Shown in pieces: positions 34,080-44,700 of a DNA stretch of 64,000 nt; within the stretch, counting starts at the first letter, position 1, and every line of letters begins with the position of its first letter. Below the pieces are notes generated by a model that was given only the letters and a program-made list of their open reading frames with translations, was not told the DNA's origin and made no database searches. The translations under genes and the position numbers were made by a program. Source of the DNA: Luscinia megarhynchos (lineage: Eukaryota; Chordata; Aves; Passeriformes; Turdidae); the NCBI GenBank assembly GCA_034336665.1, contig CM067589.1, positions 1,311,720-1,375,719 on the forward strand, read 5' to 3'.

Positions 34080-34860
34080 ATTTCCATGGATATTTGAGAT
34101 ATTTCCATGTATTGATGGCATCCCTTTTCCAAAATGAGAGATTTCCATGGATATTTGGGATATTTCCATTGAAATTCGAGATATTTCCACAGATATCCGA
34201 GATATTTCCGTGGATAATTAAGATATTTCCATTGATATCTGAGATATTTCCATGTATTGATGGCATCCCTTTCCCAAAATGAGATACTTCCATGATATCT
34301 GAGATATTTCCATGGATATTTAAGATATTTCCATTGATATCTGAGAAATTTCCATTGATATTTGAGATATTTTCATGATATTTAAGATATTATTTTCATG
34401 GATATTTAAAATATTTCCATGGATATTTAAGATATTTCCATTGATATCCGAGAAAGTTCCATTGATATTTAAGATATTTCCATGGAAATTTAAGATATTT
34501 CCATTGGTATTTAAAATATTTCCACTGATATTTGAGATATTTCCATAATATTTAAGATATTTCCTTGGAAATTTAAGATATTTCCATCGATATTTAAAAT
34601 ATTTCCACTGATATTTGAGATATTTCCATTGACATTTAAGATATTTCCATGTATATTTAAGATATTTCCATGGATATCTGAGATATTTCTGCCGATATTT
34701 GAGATATTTCCATGGATATTTGAGATATTTCCATGGAAATTTAAGATATTTCCATTGATATTTAGAATATTTCCACTGATATTTGAGATATTTCCATGAT
34801 ATTTAAGATATTTCCATGGATATTTGAGATATTTCCATTATATCTGAGATATTTCCATGG
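34080..34860. repeat. AT-rich minisatellite, about 21-bp unit
   Basis: About 37 copies of GATATTTGAGATATTTCCAT plus G, with TTAAGATATTTCC and ATTGATATC variants. It abuts the PHB1 promoter. Base composition changes sharply from GC-rich promoter to about 70% AT. Confidence 0.94.
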
Positions 34861-34999
34861 AAATTTCCGCTCTCAGCCTTCCCTTGTCCAGTCTAGCCAA
34901 GCCCAGCTCCCTCTCTGTGCTCACCCGGACCCCAAATCCTCGTTCCCTGTCCCTGTCCCCGTCCCCGGAGCCGCCAGAGGGAAGCAGCGCTCTCCCTTT

Positions 35000-35445
35000 G
35001 GATCAGGGAATGGCGAAAAACGGGAGGGAAAAGGGAAAAAACGGGGAAGGAGAGGGGAAAAAAATGAAAAAAAAGGGGAAAAAAGGGAAAAAAAAGGGGG
35101 GAAAGGAAAAAAAGGGGGAAGAAGAGGGGAAAAAAGGAAAAAAAGGGGAAAAAGGAAAAAAAAGGGGGGAAGGAGAGGGGAAAAATGAAAAAAAAGGGGA
35201 AAAAGGAAAAAAAAAAGGGCGGGGAAAGGGGAAGAAGAGGGGGGAAAAAATGAATAAAAAGGGGGAAAGGGAAAAAAAAGGGGGGAAGGGAAAAAAAAAG
35301 GGGGGGGAAGGAAAAAAAAGGGGGAAGGAAAAAAAAAGGGGGAAGGAAAAAAGGGAAAAAAAAGGGGGAAGAAGAGGGGAAAAAAGGAAAAAAAGGGGGG
35401 AAGAAAAAAAAAGGGGGGGAAGGGAAAAAAAGGGGGGAAGAAGAG
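35000..35445. repeat. Polypurine tract, GGGGAAAAAAGG type
   Basis: About 440 bp of almost uninterrupted purines on the plus strand (only a few T or C bases), made of G3-7 and A4-9 runs with a loose 15-20 bp period. It can adopt triplex or G-quadruplex structures and is prone to indel errors. Confidence 0.94.
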
Positions 35446-35449
35446 GGGT

Positions 35450-36235
35450 CCCAACCCTTCCCAAGGGGGTTCTAAGCCCTTCCTGGGGGGTCCCCAATCC
35501 TTCCCAGGTGCATCCCAGCCTTTCCTGGGGGTCCCCAATCCTTCCTGGGGGGGTCCCAACCCTTACGAGGGGGGTTCCGACCCTTCCCGGGGGTCTCAGC
35601 CCTTCCCGGGGGGTCCCAACCCTTCCTGGGGGGGTCCCCAACCTTTCCCGGGGGTGCCCCGACCCTTCCCAGGAGGGTCCCCAGCCCTTCCCGGGGGGTC
35701 CCAGCCCAGCCTGGGGGGTCCCCAATCTTTCCCGAGGGGAGTCCCAATCCTTCATGGGGGGTCCCGACCCTTCCCGGGGGTCTCGACCCTTTCAATGGGG
35801 GCTCCGGACCCTTCCCGGGGGTCCCAGCCCTTCCTAGGGGGTCCCCAGCCCTTCCCGGGGGTCCCCAATCTTTCCCGAGGGGGGTCCCGACCCTTCCCGG
35901 GGGTCCCAGCCCTTCCCAGGGGGGTCCCGACCCTTCCCGGGGGTCCCCAATCTTTCCCGAGGGGGGTCCCAGCCCTTCCCAGGGGGGTCCCGACCCTTCC
36001 CGGGGTCCCGACCCTTCCCGGGGGGTCTCAGCCCTTCCTAGGGGGTCCCAGCCCTTCCCAGGGGGGTCCCGACCCTTCCCGGGGGTCCCCAACCCTTCCC
36101 GGGGTCCCCAATCTTTCCCGAGGGGGGTCTCAACCCTTACGAGGGGAGTCCCGACCCTTCCCGGGGGTCTCAGCCCAGCCTGGGGGTCCCCAATCTTTCC
36201 CGAGGGGGGTCCCGACCCTTCCCGGGGGTCCCAGC
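35450..36235. repeat. GC-rich minisatellite, about 19-bp unit
   Basis: About 40 copies of GGGGGTCCCGACCCTTCCCG, with CAATC, CAGCC and TCTCAGCC variants of the middle. Confidence 0.93.
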
Positions 36236-36239
36236 CCGT

Positions 36240-36500
36240 CCCCGCGCCCGCACAAACCCGAATTAAGCTCAATAAAGGCTCAAATCCAATCAGCGCAAAC
36301 CGCATTAAAGCGCTGCGGGGTGGGAACGGCTCTAATGCGATTTGGGCCGAGCTGACGCCGCGATTTGCGAGCCCCAGAAATCGAATTTGGGCTGTTCGCA
36401 TTCCGAGCTGCGTCCGCAGCGCGCATCAATTAATCCGCTGAAAAACCCGGCCCGGCTCAGACAGCCCCACCCCAAAAACCCCCCCCAGGGCGGGCGGGGA
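36240..36500. promoter_or_regulatory. Non-repetitive island, candidate conserved element
   Basis: A unique stretch between two arrays, CpG-rich but with AT words such as GAATTAAGCTCAATAAAGGC, CCAATCAGCGC and CATCAATTAATCC. No frame resembles a protein. The TAAT/ATTA content suggests a homeodomain-type enhancer; function is inference only. Confidence 0.4.
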
Positions 36501-36539
36501 GCGGCTGGGGGCGGATTTGGGGTTTGGGGTGCGCGAGGG

Positions 36540-36990
36540 TTTGGGGAGGAGGGGAATTATCCCAAATCCTGTCAGGGGTGGATTTGGGGTACAGTGGAGT
36601 TATCCCAATTCCATCAGGAATGTTTTTGGGGTGCAGGAGGATTTGGGGAGCAGTGGAGTTATCCCAAATTTTATCAGGGATGTTTTTGGGGTGCGGGAGG
36701 ATTTGGGGAGCAGCGGGATTATCCTAAATCTTATCAGGGATGGATTTGGGGTGCAGGAGGGTTTGGGGAGCAGCGGGGTTATCCCAAATTTTATCAGGGA
36801 TGGTTTTGGGGTGCGGGAGGGTTCGGGGAGCAGTGGAATTATCCCAGATCTTATCAGGAATGTTTTTGGGGTGCGGGAGGGTTTGGGGAGCAGTGGGGTT
36901 ATCCCAAATTTTATCAGGGATGTTTTTGGGGTGCGGGAGGGTTTGGGGAGCAGTGGGGTTATCCTAAATCTTATCAGGGATGGATTTGGG
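36540..36990. repeat. 60-bp minisatellite, eight copies
   Basis: Copies contain TATCCCAAATTTTATCAGGG and ATGTTTTTGGGGTGCGGGAG, with an almost exact 60-bp period, giving three coincident open frames that are not genes. Confidence 0.95.
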
Positions 36991-37009
36991 GTGCAGCCCC
37001 CAGCTGCAA

Positions 37010-37295
37010 ACAAACCCTGCCCTTCCCGGGACAAACCCCGCTTCTCCAGGGACAAATGCTGCTTTTCCCAGGACAAACCCCGCTTTTCCTGGTACAAACC
37101 CCCGCTTCTCCCGGGACAAACCCCGCTTTTCCCGGTACAAACCCCGATTCTCCCGGTACAAACCCTGCCCTTCCCGGTACAAAACCTGCCCTTCCCGGTA
37201 CAAATCCCGCTTTTCCCGGTACAAACCCCACTTTTCCCGGTACAAATCCCGCTTTTCCCGGGACAAACCCCGCTTTTCCCGGGACAAATGCCACC
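37010..37295. repeat. Minisatellite, 21-bp unit
   Basis: About 14 copies of CCCGGTACAAACCCCGCTTT plus T, with GGGACAAA variants. Confidence 0.94.
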
Positions 37296-37299
37296 CCCC

Positions 37300-37690
37300 G
37301 CCGGACAAAGGCGCTCAGTGTCTCTCCGCAGCTGCCGCGGGGCCGGGGCCGTTTCCGCCGCCGGTGCCGGGAGGAGCCGGGCCGGGCCGGGCTGCGCATC
37401 CCGGCGTTTCCCGGGACACGGCCCGGGGTCAGCGATCCTCCCGTTTGCCCCGAGCGCTCCTTAATCGCTTCATTATTTTGGCGCAATTAAGTCCCAGGTG
37501 CGTGTCCAGGGCTGGGTGACCCCGGCGGGTCCCGGCTCGGCGCGATCCGAGTTTTGGGATCCATCGGACCCTGGAGAAGGGAGAGAGGGAGAGCTGAGCC
37601 GCGTCCGGATCCTGGGCGTGACCTTGTCCTGTTCCTGTCCTGTCCCTGTCACATCCCTGTCCCCATCCCTGTCTCTGCTCATTCCCACGT
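37300..37690. promoter_or_regulatory. Non-repetitive island, candidate conserved element
   Basis: Between arrays; includes CTCCTTAATCGCTTCATTAT followed by TTTGGCGCAATTAAGTCCCA (about 37,455-37,495), an E2F-like TTTGGCGC and homeodomain-like TAAT words. No coding frame is supported. Confidence 0.4.
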
Positions 37691-38620
37691 GAAAGGAATG
37701 GGATGGGATCAATTGCATCAATGGGATGGGATCAATGGGGTGGGATCAGTGGGATCATTGGGATCAATGGGATGGGATCAGTGGGATGGGATCAATGGGA
37801 TCAATGGGATCAATGGGATCAATTGGTTCAATGGGATCAATGGGATGGGATGGGATCAATGAGTTCAGTGGGATCAGTGGGATGGGATGAGATCGGATGG
37901 GATCAATGGGATCAATATGGGATGGGATCAATGGGATGGGATCAGTGGAATCATTGGCATCAATGGGATGGGATCACTGGGATCACTGGTATCACTGGGA
38001 TCACTGGTATCACTGGGATCAATGGGTTCAATGGGATCAATGGGATGGGATCAACGGGATCGATGGGATCAATGGGATGGGATGGGATCAATGGGATCAA
38101 TGGGATCAATGGGATGGGATCAATGGGATGGAATGGGATCAATGGGATGGGATGGGATCAATGGGATCAATGGGATCAATGGGATGGGATGGGATCAATG
38201 GGATGGGATGGGATCAATGGGATCAATGGGTTCAATGGGTTCAATGGGATCAATGGGATCACTGGGATCACTGGGATCAATGGGATGGGATCAATGGGTT
38301 CAATGGGATCAATGGGATGCGATTGGTGGGATCAATGGGATGGGATGGGATCAATGGGATCAATGGGTTCGATGGGATCAATGGGATCACTGGGATCACT
38401 GGGATCAATGGGATCACTGGGATCACACTGGGATCAATGGGATGGGATCAATGGGATCAATGGGATCAATGGGATCAATGGGATCAATGGGTTCAATGGG
38501 ATCAATGGGATCACTGGGATCAATGGGATGGGATCAATGGGTTCAATGGGATCAATGGGATGCGATTGGTGGGATCAATGGGGTCAATGCAATGGGATCA
38601 ATGGGATGGGATCAAGGGGA
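37690..38620. repeat. Decamer array, GATCAATGGG, about 930 bp
   Basis: About 90 copies of a 10-bp unit (GATCAATGGG) interspersed with 5-bp GATGG insertions and variants GATCACTGGG and TTCAATGGG. A roughly 280-bp block around 38,010-38,330 is repeated near 38,380-38,590, so longer segments have also duplicated. Confidence 0.96.
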
Positions 38621-38800
38621 TGGGATACTGAAATGGGATAATGGGATAATGGGATGGGATAATGGGGTGGGATAATGGGGTGGGATAATGGGGTGGGATA
38701 ATGGGGTGGGATGGGATACTGGGATGGGATACTGGGATGGGATAATGGGATGGGATAATGGGATGGGATAATGGGATGGGATACTGGGATGGGATAATGG
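38620..38800. repeat. Array of GGGATAATGGGATGGGATAC units
   Basis: A related but distinct array contiguous with the decamer array, in which AATGGGATGGGAT replaces GATCAATGGG. Confidence 0.92.
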
Positions 38801-39019
38801 TGTGGGGACACTGTGCCCCCAGCTTCGCGAGCCCCTGGGGCCCAGGACCCGCCCACATAGCCAGGAATCCCTAGAACGCCCCCCCGCTTTCCCTGTGTCT
38901 GGCAGGGGAACAATCCCGGGCTTTGTGGAGCCCCGCGGCCTCCGAGCCTCGGGCAGGGTCCGGGGAGCTGAGGGGGACCGGGGGGGCTCGGCTGGGAATG
39001 AGGGCGGACGGGCCGGGAG

Positions 39020-39160
39020 AGAACGGGGGGGTCACAGATATAGAGGGACACAGATGTCGGGGCACAGACTGTGGGGTGTCAGGCATTGAGGGGTCACAGA
39101 TATCGGGGCACAGATATCGGGGTCACAGATATCGGGGTCACAGATATCGGGGGCACAGAC
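39020..39160. repeat. Short tandem repeat, about 14-16 bp
   Basis: About nine copies of GGGGTCACAGATATC or GGGCACAGATATCGG. Confidence 0.88.
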
Positions 39161-39169
39161 ATTTGAGGT

Positions 39170-39840
39170 CGCAGACCTTTTCCGTCGCGAGACCTTTTCC
39201 ATCCCCGGCTTTTCCATCCCGGATTTCCATCCCCTGCTGTTCCATCCCGGCTTTTCCATTCCCCGGCCCTTCCAACCCGGCTATTCCATCCCGGCTTTCC
39301 AACCCCGGCTTTTCCATCCCCCAGCTTTTCCATTCCCAGCTATTCCAGGCTCGGCTTTTCCATCCCCGACTATTCCATCCCGGCTATTCCATCCCCAGAT
39401 TTCCATCCCCGGCTTTTCCATCCCGGCTTTTTCCAGCCCCGGCTATTCCATCTCCAGATTTCCATCCCCGACTATTCCATGCCCGGCTATTCCAGCCCTG
39501 GCTCTTCCATCCCCGGCTTTTTCCATCCCCAGATTTCCATCCCCGGCTTTTTCCATCCCCAGATTTCCATCCCCGGCTTTTCCATCCCCGGCTTTTCCAG
39601 CCCCGGCTATTCCAGCCCCGGCTATTCCATCTCCAGATTTCCATCCCCGGCCTTTCCATCCCCGGATTTCCAAGCCCGGCTTTTCCATCCCCGGCTTTTC
39701 CAGCCCTGGATTTCCATCCCCGGCCCTTCCATCCCCGGCTATTCCATCTCCAGATTTCCATCCCCGGCCTTTCCATCCCCGGATTTCCAAGCCCGGCCTT
39801 TCCAGCCCCGGCTTTTCCCCCGCGGCTTTTCCCCCGCGGC
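39170..39840. repeat. Minisatellite, about 18-22 bp unit
   Basis: About 38 copies of CCATCCCCGGCTTTTCCATC and CTATTCCA or AGATTTCCATC variants. It ends at a unique CpG-rich element. Confidence 0.92.
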
Positions 39841-40680
39841 TCCCCGGGCGTCACTTCCCGCACGGCTCCGTCCCAGCGCTGCCGTTCCCCGGCTCCGCCC
39901 GTGCCCTCGGGAGCGCTCAGCCGCCTCTCCCCCGTTAATTGCGCGTTAATTGCCCGCCATTGATCCCCCCAAATTCCCCGCTGACTCCCATTAGGGCTGG
40001 CCTGGATCCTGGGGAAGGGGGCACGGATCCAGCATGAGGATTCGGGGTGGGGCAAGGTGGAAAAGCCGCTTTTGGGGGTTGGGGTGCAGGAGGGACAAAG
40101 GTTGTGTCACCCAAAATCTGCGGGAGAACCGCTGGAAGAGCCAGCGGTGATTGGGAGACACGGACCTGAACTTTCCCGGGAGGAAAAGCAGCTCCTGCCA
40201 TAATTTTTGTTTTTTTGGAAGGAGCTGCTGCTGGCTCGAGGCATCCCCAGCCCTTGGAGCGGCTCCCGAACGAGGTTTTTGCCCGGGAGGCAAAAATCCA
40301 AATTTTTTATTTTTATTTTTATTTTTTTAAGCCCTGGAAAATCCTGGCTCAGGGATGTGGGGGAGGTGGGAGCCCCCCCGACTGCCCCCAGACCCCTCGG
40401 GCGGGGATGGAGCTGGCGCTGGAATTGTCCCTGGCGCATTCCGCTCCCTCCCCGCTGCCTGGAAGGAGCCCGGAGCGGCCGGGTTGATAATGATGATTGA
40501 GAAACGATTGATAAAATCAGCTCAGGCTCCTGCCCGGGGCAGGGCTGCAACTCCAGAGCGCAGAACCAGCGCCCAGAACCTCCCCAGGGACCGAGACCGC
40601 CCCAAATCCCGGCGGATCCCCCGGGAGGAGCCCACCCAGATCGTGGCTGAGCCCCCTCCCTGCACCCTGGAGCTGGGAGA
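39840..40680. promoter_or_regulatory. Non-repetitive island, candidate conserved elements
   Basis: About 840 bp without tandem structure. It contains CCGTTAATTGCGCGTTAATT followed by GCCCGCCATTGATC (39,930-39,965) and GATAATGATGATTGAGAAAC followed by GATTGATAAAATCAGCTCAG (40,485-40,525). Such AT words in GC-rich DNA often mark conserved developmental enhancers. No exon was recognised. Confidence 0.4.
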
Positions 40681-41100
40681 GGATCCTACGGGGCTGGGGA
40701 TGGATCCCACGGGATTGGGAGAGGATCCCACGGGACTGGAAATTATCCTATGGGGTTGGAAATGGATCCCACGGGGCTGGGAACGGATCCCACAGGGGTG
40801 GGTATGGATCCCATGGATTTGGGAATGGATCCCACGGGGCTGGGGATGGACCCCACGGGGCTGGGAGAGGATCCTACGGGATTGGAATGGATTCCATGGG
40901 ATTAGAAATCGATTCCACAGGGCTGGGATCGATCCCACGGGATTGTGAATGGATCCCATGGGACTGGGAGTGGATCCCATGGGACTGGGAGAAGATCCCA
41001 TGGGGGGGGTGGGGGGGATCCCACTGGATTGTGAACGGATCCCCTGGGGCTGGAAACGATCCCATGGAATTGGGAATGGATCCCCCGGGGCTGGACTCGG
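40680..41100. repeat. Minisatellite, about 20-22 bp unit
   Basis: About 20 copies of GGGACTGGGAATGGATCCCA or close variants, GGATCC-rich. Confidence 0.92.
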
Positions 41101-41214
41101 GGAAATCCCAGCCCAGATTCCCAGGAAGGCTCCGGGTTTCTCCCGGGCAGAGATGGATGAGGCAGCTCGGGGGAGGGGGAACGATCTGATCTGGGTCAGC
41201 CGGGCCGAGCCGGG

Positions 41215-41800
41215 CCGGAGCAAACCCGGAGCATCCCTGGAGAATTCCCGGAGAATTCCTGGAGCATCCCGGGAGAATTCCCGGAGAATTCCCGAATTAT
41301 CCCCGGAGCATCCCCAGAGAATCCCCGGATTTTTCCTGGAGCATGGCCGGAGCATCCCCGGAGCAAACCCGCTGAATTCCCAGAGTATCCCCGGAGCATT
41401 CCCGAATTATCCCTGGAGGATTCCCGAATTACCCCCGGAACAATCCCAGAGAATTCCCAGATTATCCCGGATCATTCCCGAATTATCCCCGAGAATTCCC
41501 GAATTATCCCCGGAGCATCCCCAGAGAATCCCCGGATTTTTCCTGGAGCATCCCTGGAGCATTCCCGAATTATCCCTGGAGCAATCCCAGAGAATTCCCC
41601 GATTATCCCGGATCATTCCCGAATTATCCCCGAGAATTCCCGAATTATCCCCGGAGCATCCCCAGAGAATTCCCGAATTATCCCCGGAGCATCCCTAGAG
41701 AATCCCCGGATTTTTCCTGGAGCATCCCCGGAGCATTCCCGGATTATCCCCGGAGAATTCCCGGAGAATTCCCGGAGAATTCCCGGATTATGCCGGTTCC
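41215..41800. repeat. Minisatellite of EcoRI-like GAATTCC words
   Basis: Copies of CCCGGAGAATTCCCGAATTA and TCCCCGGAGCATCCC in mosaic order, with a segment of about 190 bp (41,330-41,500) repeated near 41,510-41,690. Confidence 0.92.
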
Positions 41801-42090
41801 CCCGCGGCTCGGGGGGAGGCTCGGCGCTCCGGAGCTGCGTTCGGCAGGGCAGGGACGGGAGCGGAGCAGCGCTGCCGCTCGGGGCCATCAATCACCCTCC
41901 GCCTTTCCTAATGGGACCCTGATTTATCTCCTGCTCTGTCTGGACTAATTGAGTTCATGCGCGCGGTGATTCATGCCCTGGAAATGGGTTCCAGGGAAAA
42001 TGGGACCTCGAGGCTTCAGCAAATCCCCGCGTTGATCGGCCTGGGAGCCGCAGATGGGTTTGAAAGGGGGGGATTGGCGCGGCTCGGGGT
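41800..42090. promoter_or_regulatory. Non-repetitive island, candidate conserved element
   Basis: Contains GGCCATCAATCACCCTCCGC, CTAATGGGACCCTGATTTAT and GACTAATTGAGTTCATGCGC in sequence (41,883-41,965). This looks like a compact homeodomain-site cluster upstream of NGFR. No coding potential. Confidence 0.45.
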
Positions 42091-42445
42091 CCAGGGGGGC
42101 TGGGAGAGACCCCCGGGGGGAATGAGAGAGACCCCTGGGGGAAACTGGGATGGGAGAGACCCTCGAGGGAGCTGGGATGGGAGAGACCCCCGGGGGAAAC
42201 TGGGAGAGACCCCCGGGCTAAACTGGGATGGGAGAGACCCTCGAGGGAACTGGGATGGGAGAGACCCCCGGGGGAAACTGGGAGAGTCCCCCGGGCCGAA
42301 TTGAGATGGGAGAGACCCCCGAGCTAAACTGGGGTGGGAGAGACCCTCAGGGAAACTGGGATGGGAGAGCCCCCAGGAAACTGGGAGAGATTCCCGAGTG
42401 AAACCGAGGATGGGAGAGACCCCCAGGTGGAAACTGGGATTGGGG
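42090..42445. repeat. Minisatellite, about 28-bp unit
   Basis: About 13 copies of GGGAGAGACCCCCGGGGGAA followed by ACTGGGAT. Confidence 0.93.
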
Positions 42446-42479
42446 TGGGGGTCCCTGAAGCTCAGCAACCCGTGGGGAG

Positions 42480-43425
42480 GATGAGGGAACGGACGATGAC
42501 TGGACGGATGGACGGATGGATGGACGGACTGATCTGACTGGACGATGGACGACGACTTGACGACTGGATCTGACGGACGGACGGACTGGATCTGACTGGA
42601 CGGACGACGGACGGACTGACTGGATGGACGGACGGGATCGATCTGACGACTGGACGATGACTGGATGTGATCATGATTGACTGGACGGGACCTGGACGAC
42701 GGACTGGATCTGATTGATGGACGGATCTGATGGACGACTGACTGACGGATCGGATGGACGGACCTGGACGATTTCGACTTGACTGACGGACCTGGACGGG
42801 ACCTGGACCTGGACGGATCGATGGACGACTGGATTGACTGGATGGATTTGACGGACTGATTTGACGGACTGATCTGGATCGGACTGGATGGACTGGACGG
42901 ATCTGATTTGATGATTTGACTGGATGACGGGGACTGGATCGACGGACTGGATTTGATGGATCGACGATGGATCTGATGCGATTGATGACGATTTGGGACT
43001 GGGATCGACTGGACTGGATGGACGACTTGACGGATTTGATCGACTTGACGGATCTGGATTATGGACGATCTGACTGGATGGACTCGGACTGATGTGACTG
43101 GATGATCGACGGATCGGATTGATGGATGGATTGATTGATGGATGGATGGATTTGGATGATGGATGATGGATTTGATGGATGACGATTGGGATTTGACGAT
43201 GTGACGGATGTGATTTGATGACGGATTTGACGATGACGGATGTGATGATGGATGGATGGATTTATGGATGATGGATGGACATGGATGGATGATGGATGGA
43301 TGATGGATGACGATTTGGGATGATGGATGGATGGATGATGGATGGATGGATTATGGATGATGGATGGATGGATGGATGGATGGATGGATGGATGATGGAT
43401 GGTTACATGGATGGTGGATGCTGCA
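42480..43425. repeat. Degenerate GGAC/GGAT/TGAC tetranucleotide-like array
   Basis: About 945 bp built almost only from GGAC, GGAT, TGAC, TGAT and CGAC words without a fixed period, grading into a cleaner GGAT tetranucleotide repeat at 43,320-43,395. Pyrimidines are almost only single T or C bases, or CT/TT/TC pairs. Confidence 0.93.
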
Positions 43426-43474
43426 TCCATGGATGAATTCCCCGTGGGTGGAAGCAGGGAAAAGCATCGCACAC

Positions 43475-43645
43475 CTCAGCCAAAATCACCGATCGATCAC
43501 TGATCAATCATTGATCAATCACCGATCAATCATTGATCAATCCTTGATCAATCACCGATCAATTACTGACCAATCACAGCTCAATCAATCAATCTCAGCT
43601 CAATCACCGACCAATCCCTGATCAATCATCAATCACTGATCGATC
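43475..43645. repeat. Tandem repeat, GATCAATCACT unit
   Basis: Copies of GATCAATCACCGATCAATCA, about 10-11 bp period (sometimes doubled). Confidence 0.92.
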
Positions 43646-43679
43646 ACCACTCACGCTGTCGCCTTTTATCCTCGCCCGT

Positions 43680-44262
43680 TCTACATTCCCAGATTTCCCC
43701 ATTCCCAGATTTCCCCATTCCCACATTTCCCCATTCCCACATTTCCCCATTCCCAGTTTCTCCATTCCTAGATTTCCTCATTCCCAGTTTCTCCATTCCC
43801 AGTTTCTCCATTCCCAGTTTCTCCATTCCCAGTTTCTCCATTCCCGATTTCCCCATTCCCAGATTTCTCCATTCCCGTTTTTCCCCATTCCCAGATTTCC
43901 CCATTCCCAGTTTCTCCATTCCCAGATTTCCCCATTCCCACATTTCCCCATTCCCACATTTCCCCATTCCCAGTTTCTCCATTCCTAGATTTCCTCATTC
44001 CCAGTTTCTCCATTCCCAGTTTCTCCATTCCCGATTTCCCCATTCCCAGATTTCTCCATTCCCGTTTTTCCCCATTCCCAGATTTCCCCATTCCCAGTTT
44101 CTCCATTCCCAGATTTCCCCATTCCCACATTTCCCCATTCCCAGTTTCTCCATTCCCACTTTCTCCATTCCCACATTTCCCCATTCCCGTTTTCTTCATT
44201 CCCAGTTTTCCCCGTTCCCACATTTCCTCATTCCCAGATTTCCCCATTCCCGTTTTTCTCCC
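43680..44262. repeat. Pyrimidine-rich minisatellite, about 15-16 bp unit
   Basis: About 37 copies of CCCATTCCCAGATTTC and CCATTCCCAGTTTCT. A 300-bp block is repeated (43,690-43,910 against 43,930-44,115), showing higher-order duplication. Confidence 0.93.
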
Positions 44263-44369
44263 GGGTTTTTTTGCCTCTCTCGGGCTCTGGTTTCTCTCTG
44301 TCCTCCCGTTCCTCCAGCCCGACCTTATAAGGGCCCGAGGATTCATCCCAGAGTGTGCAGGGAGAGGGA

Positions 44370-44700
44370 TGGGAAAAAAAACAGAAAAGGGAAAAAGGAA
44401 AAGGAAAAAATGGGAAAAGGGAAGGGAGAGCTGCCAGAGAGGAGAAAGGAGATTTTTTGGTTTTTATTTTGTTTGTTTAGGAGCCTTTTTTAAATTTATT
44501 TGGGGTTTTTTTTGTTTTTATTTTATTTGGTTAAGGACGCTTTTGGTTTTTTTTTTTTTTTTTTTTTTTTGTGGATTTTTTTCTTTGTTTTTGTTTTGTT
44601 TTGTTTTGGGGTTGTTTCGGTTTAGTTTTTGGTTTTTGTTTTGGTTTTGGGTGGTTGTTTTGTTTGTTTTTTCTGGGGTTTTGCATGATTTTTTTCCATA
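44370..44700. other. Low-complexity A/G then T/G-rich sequence
   Basis: A purine tract (44,370-44,455) followed by a T- and G-rich tract with long T runs (44,455-44,700). No gene seen; the open frame through it is composition-driven. Confidence 0.7.

Noticed and set aside
34857..35837. Lys/Gly/Glu-rich frame of 326 codons
   Set aside because: It is the translation of the polypurine tract and adjoining array.
37703..38675. Long frames encoding MGSMGSMGWDQW-type polymers
   Set aside because: Direct translation of the 10-bp GATCAATGGG array in three frames; no start context or homology.
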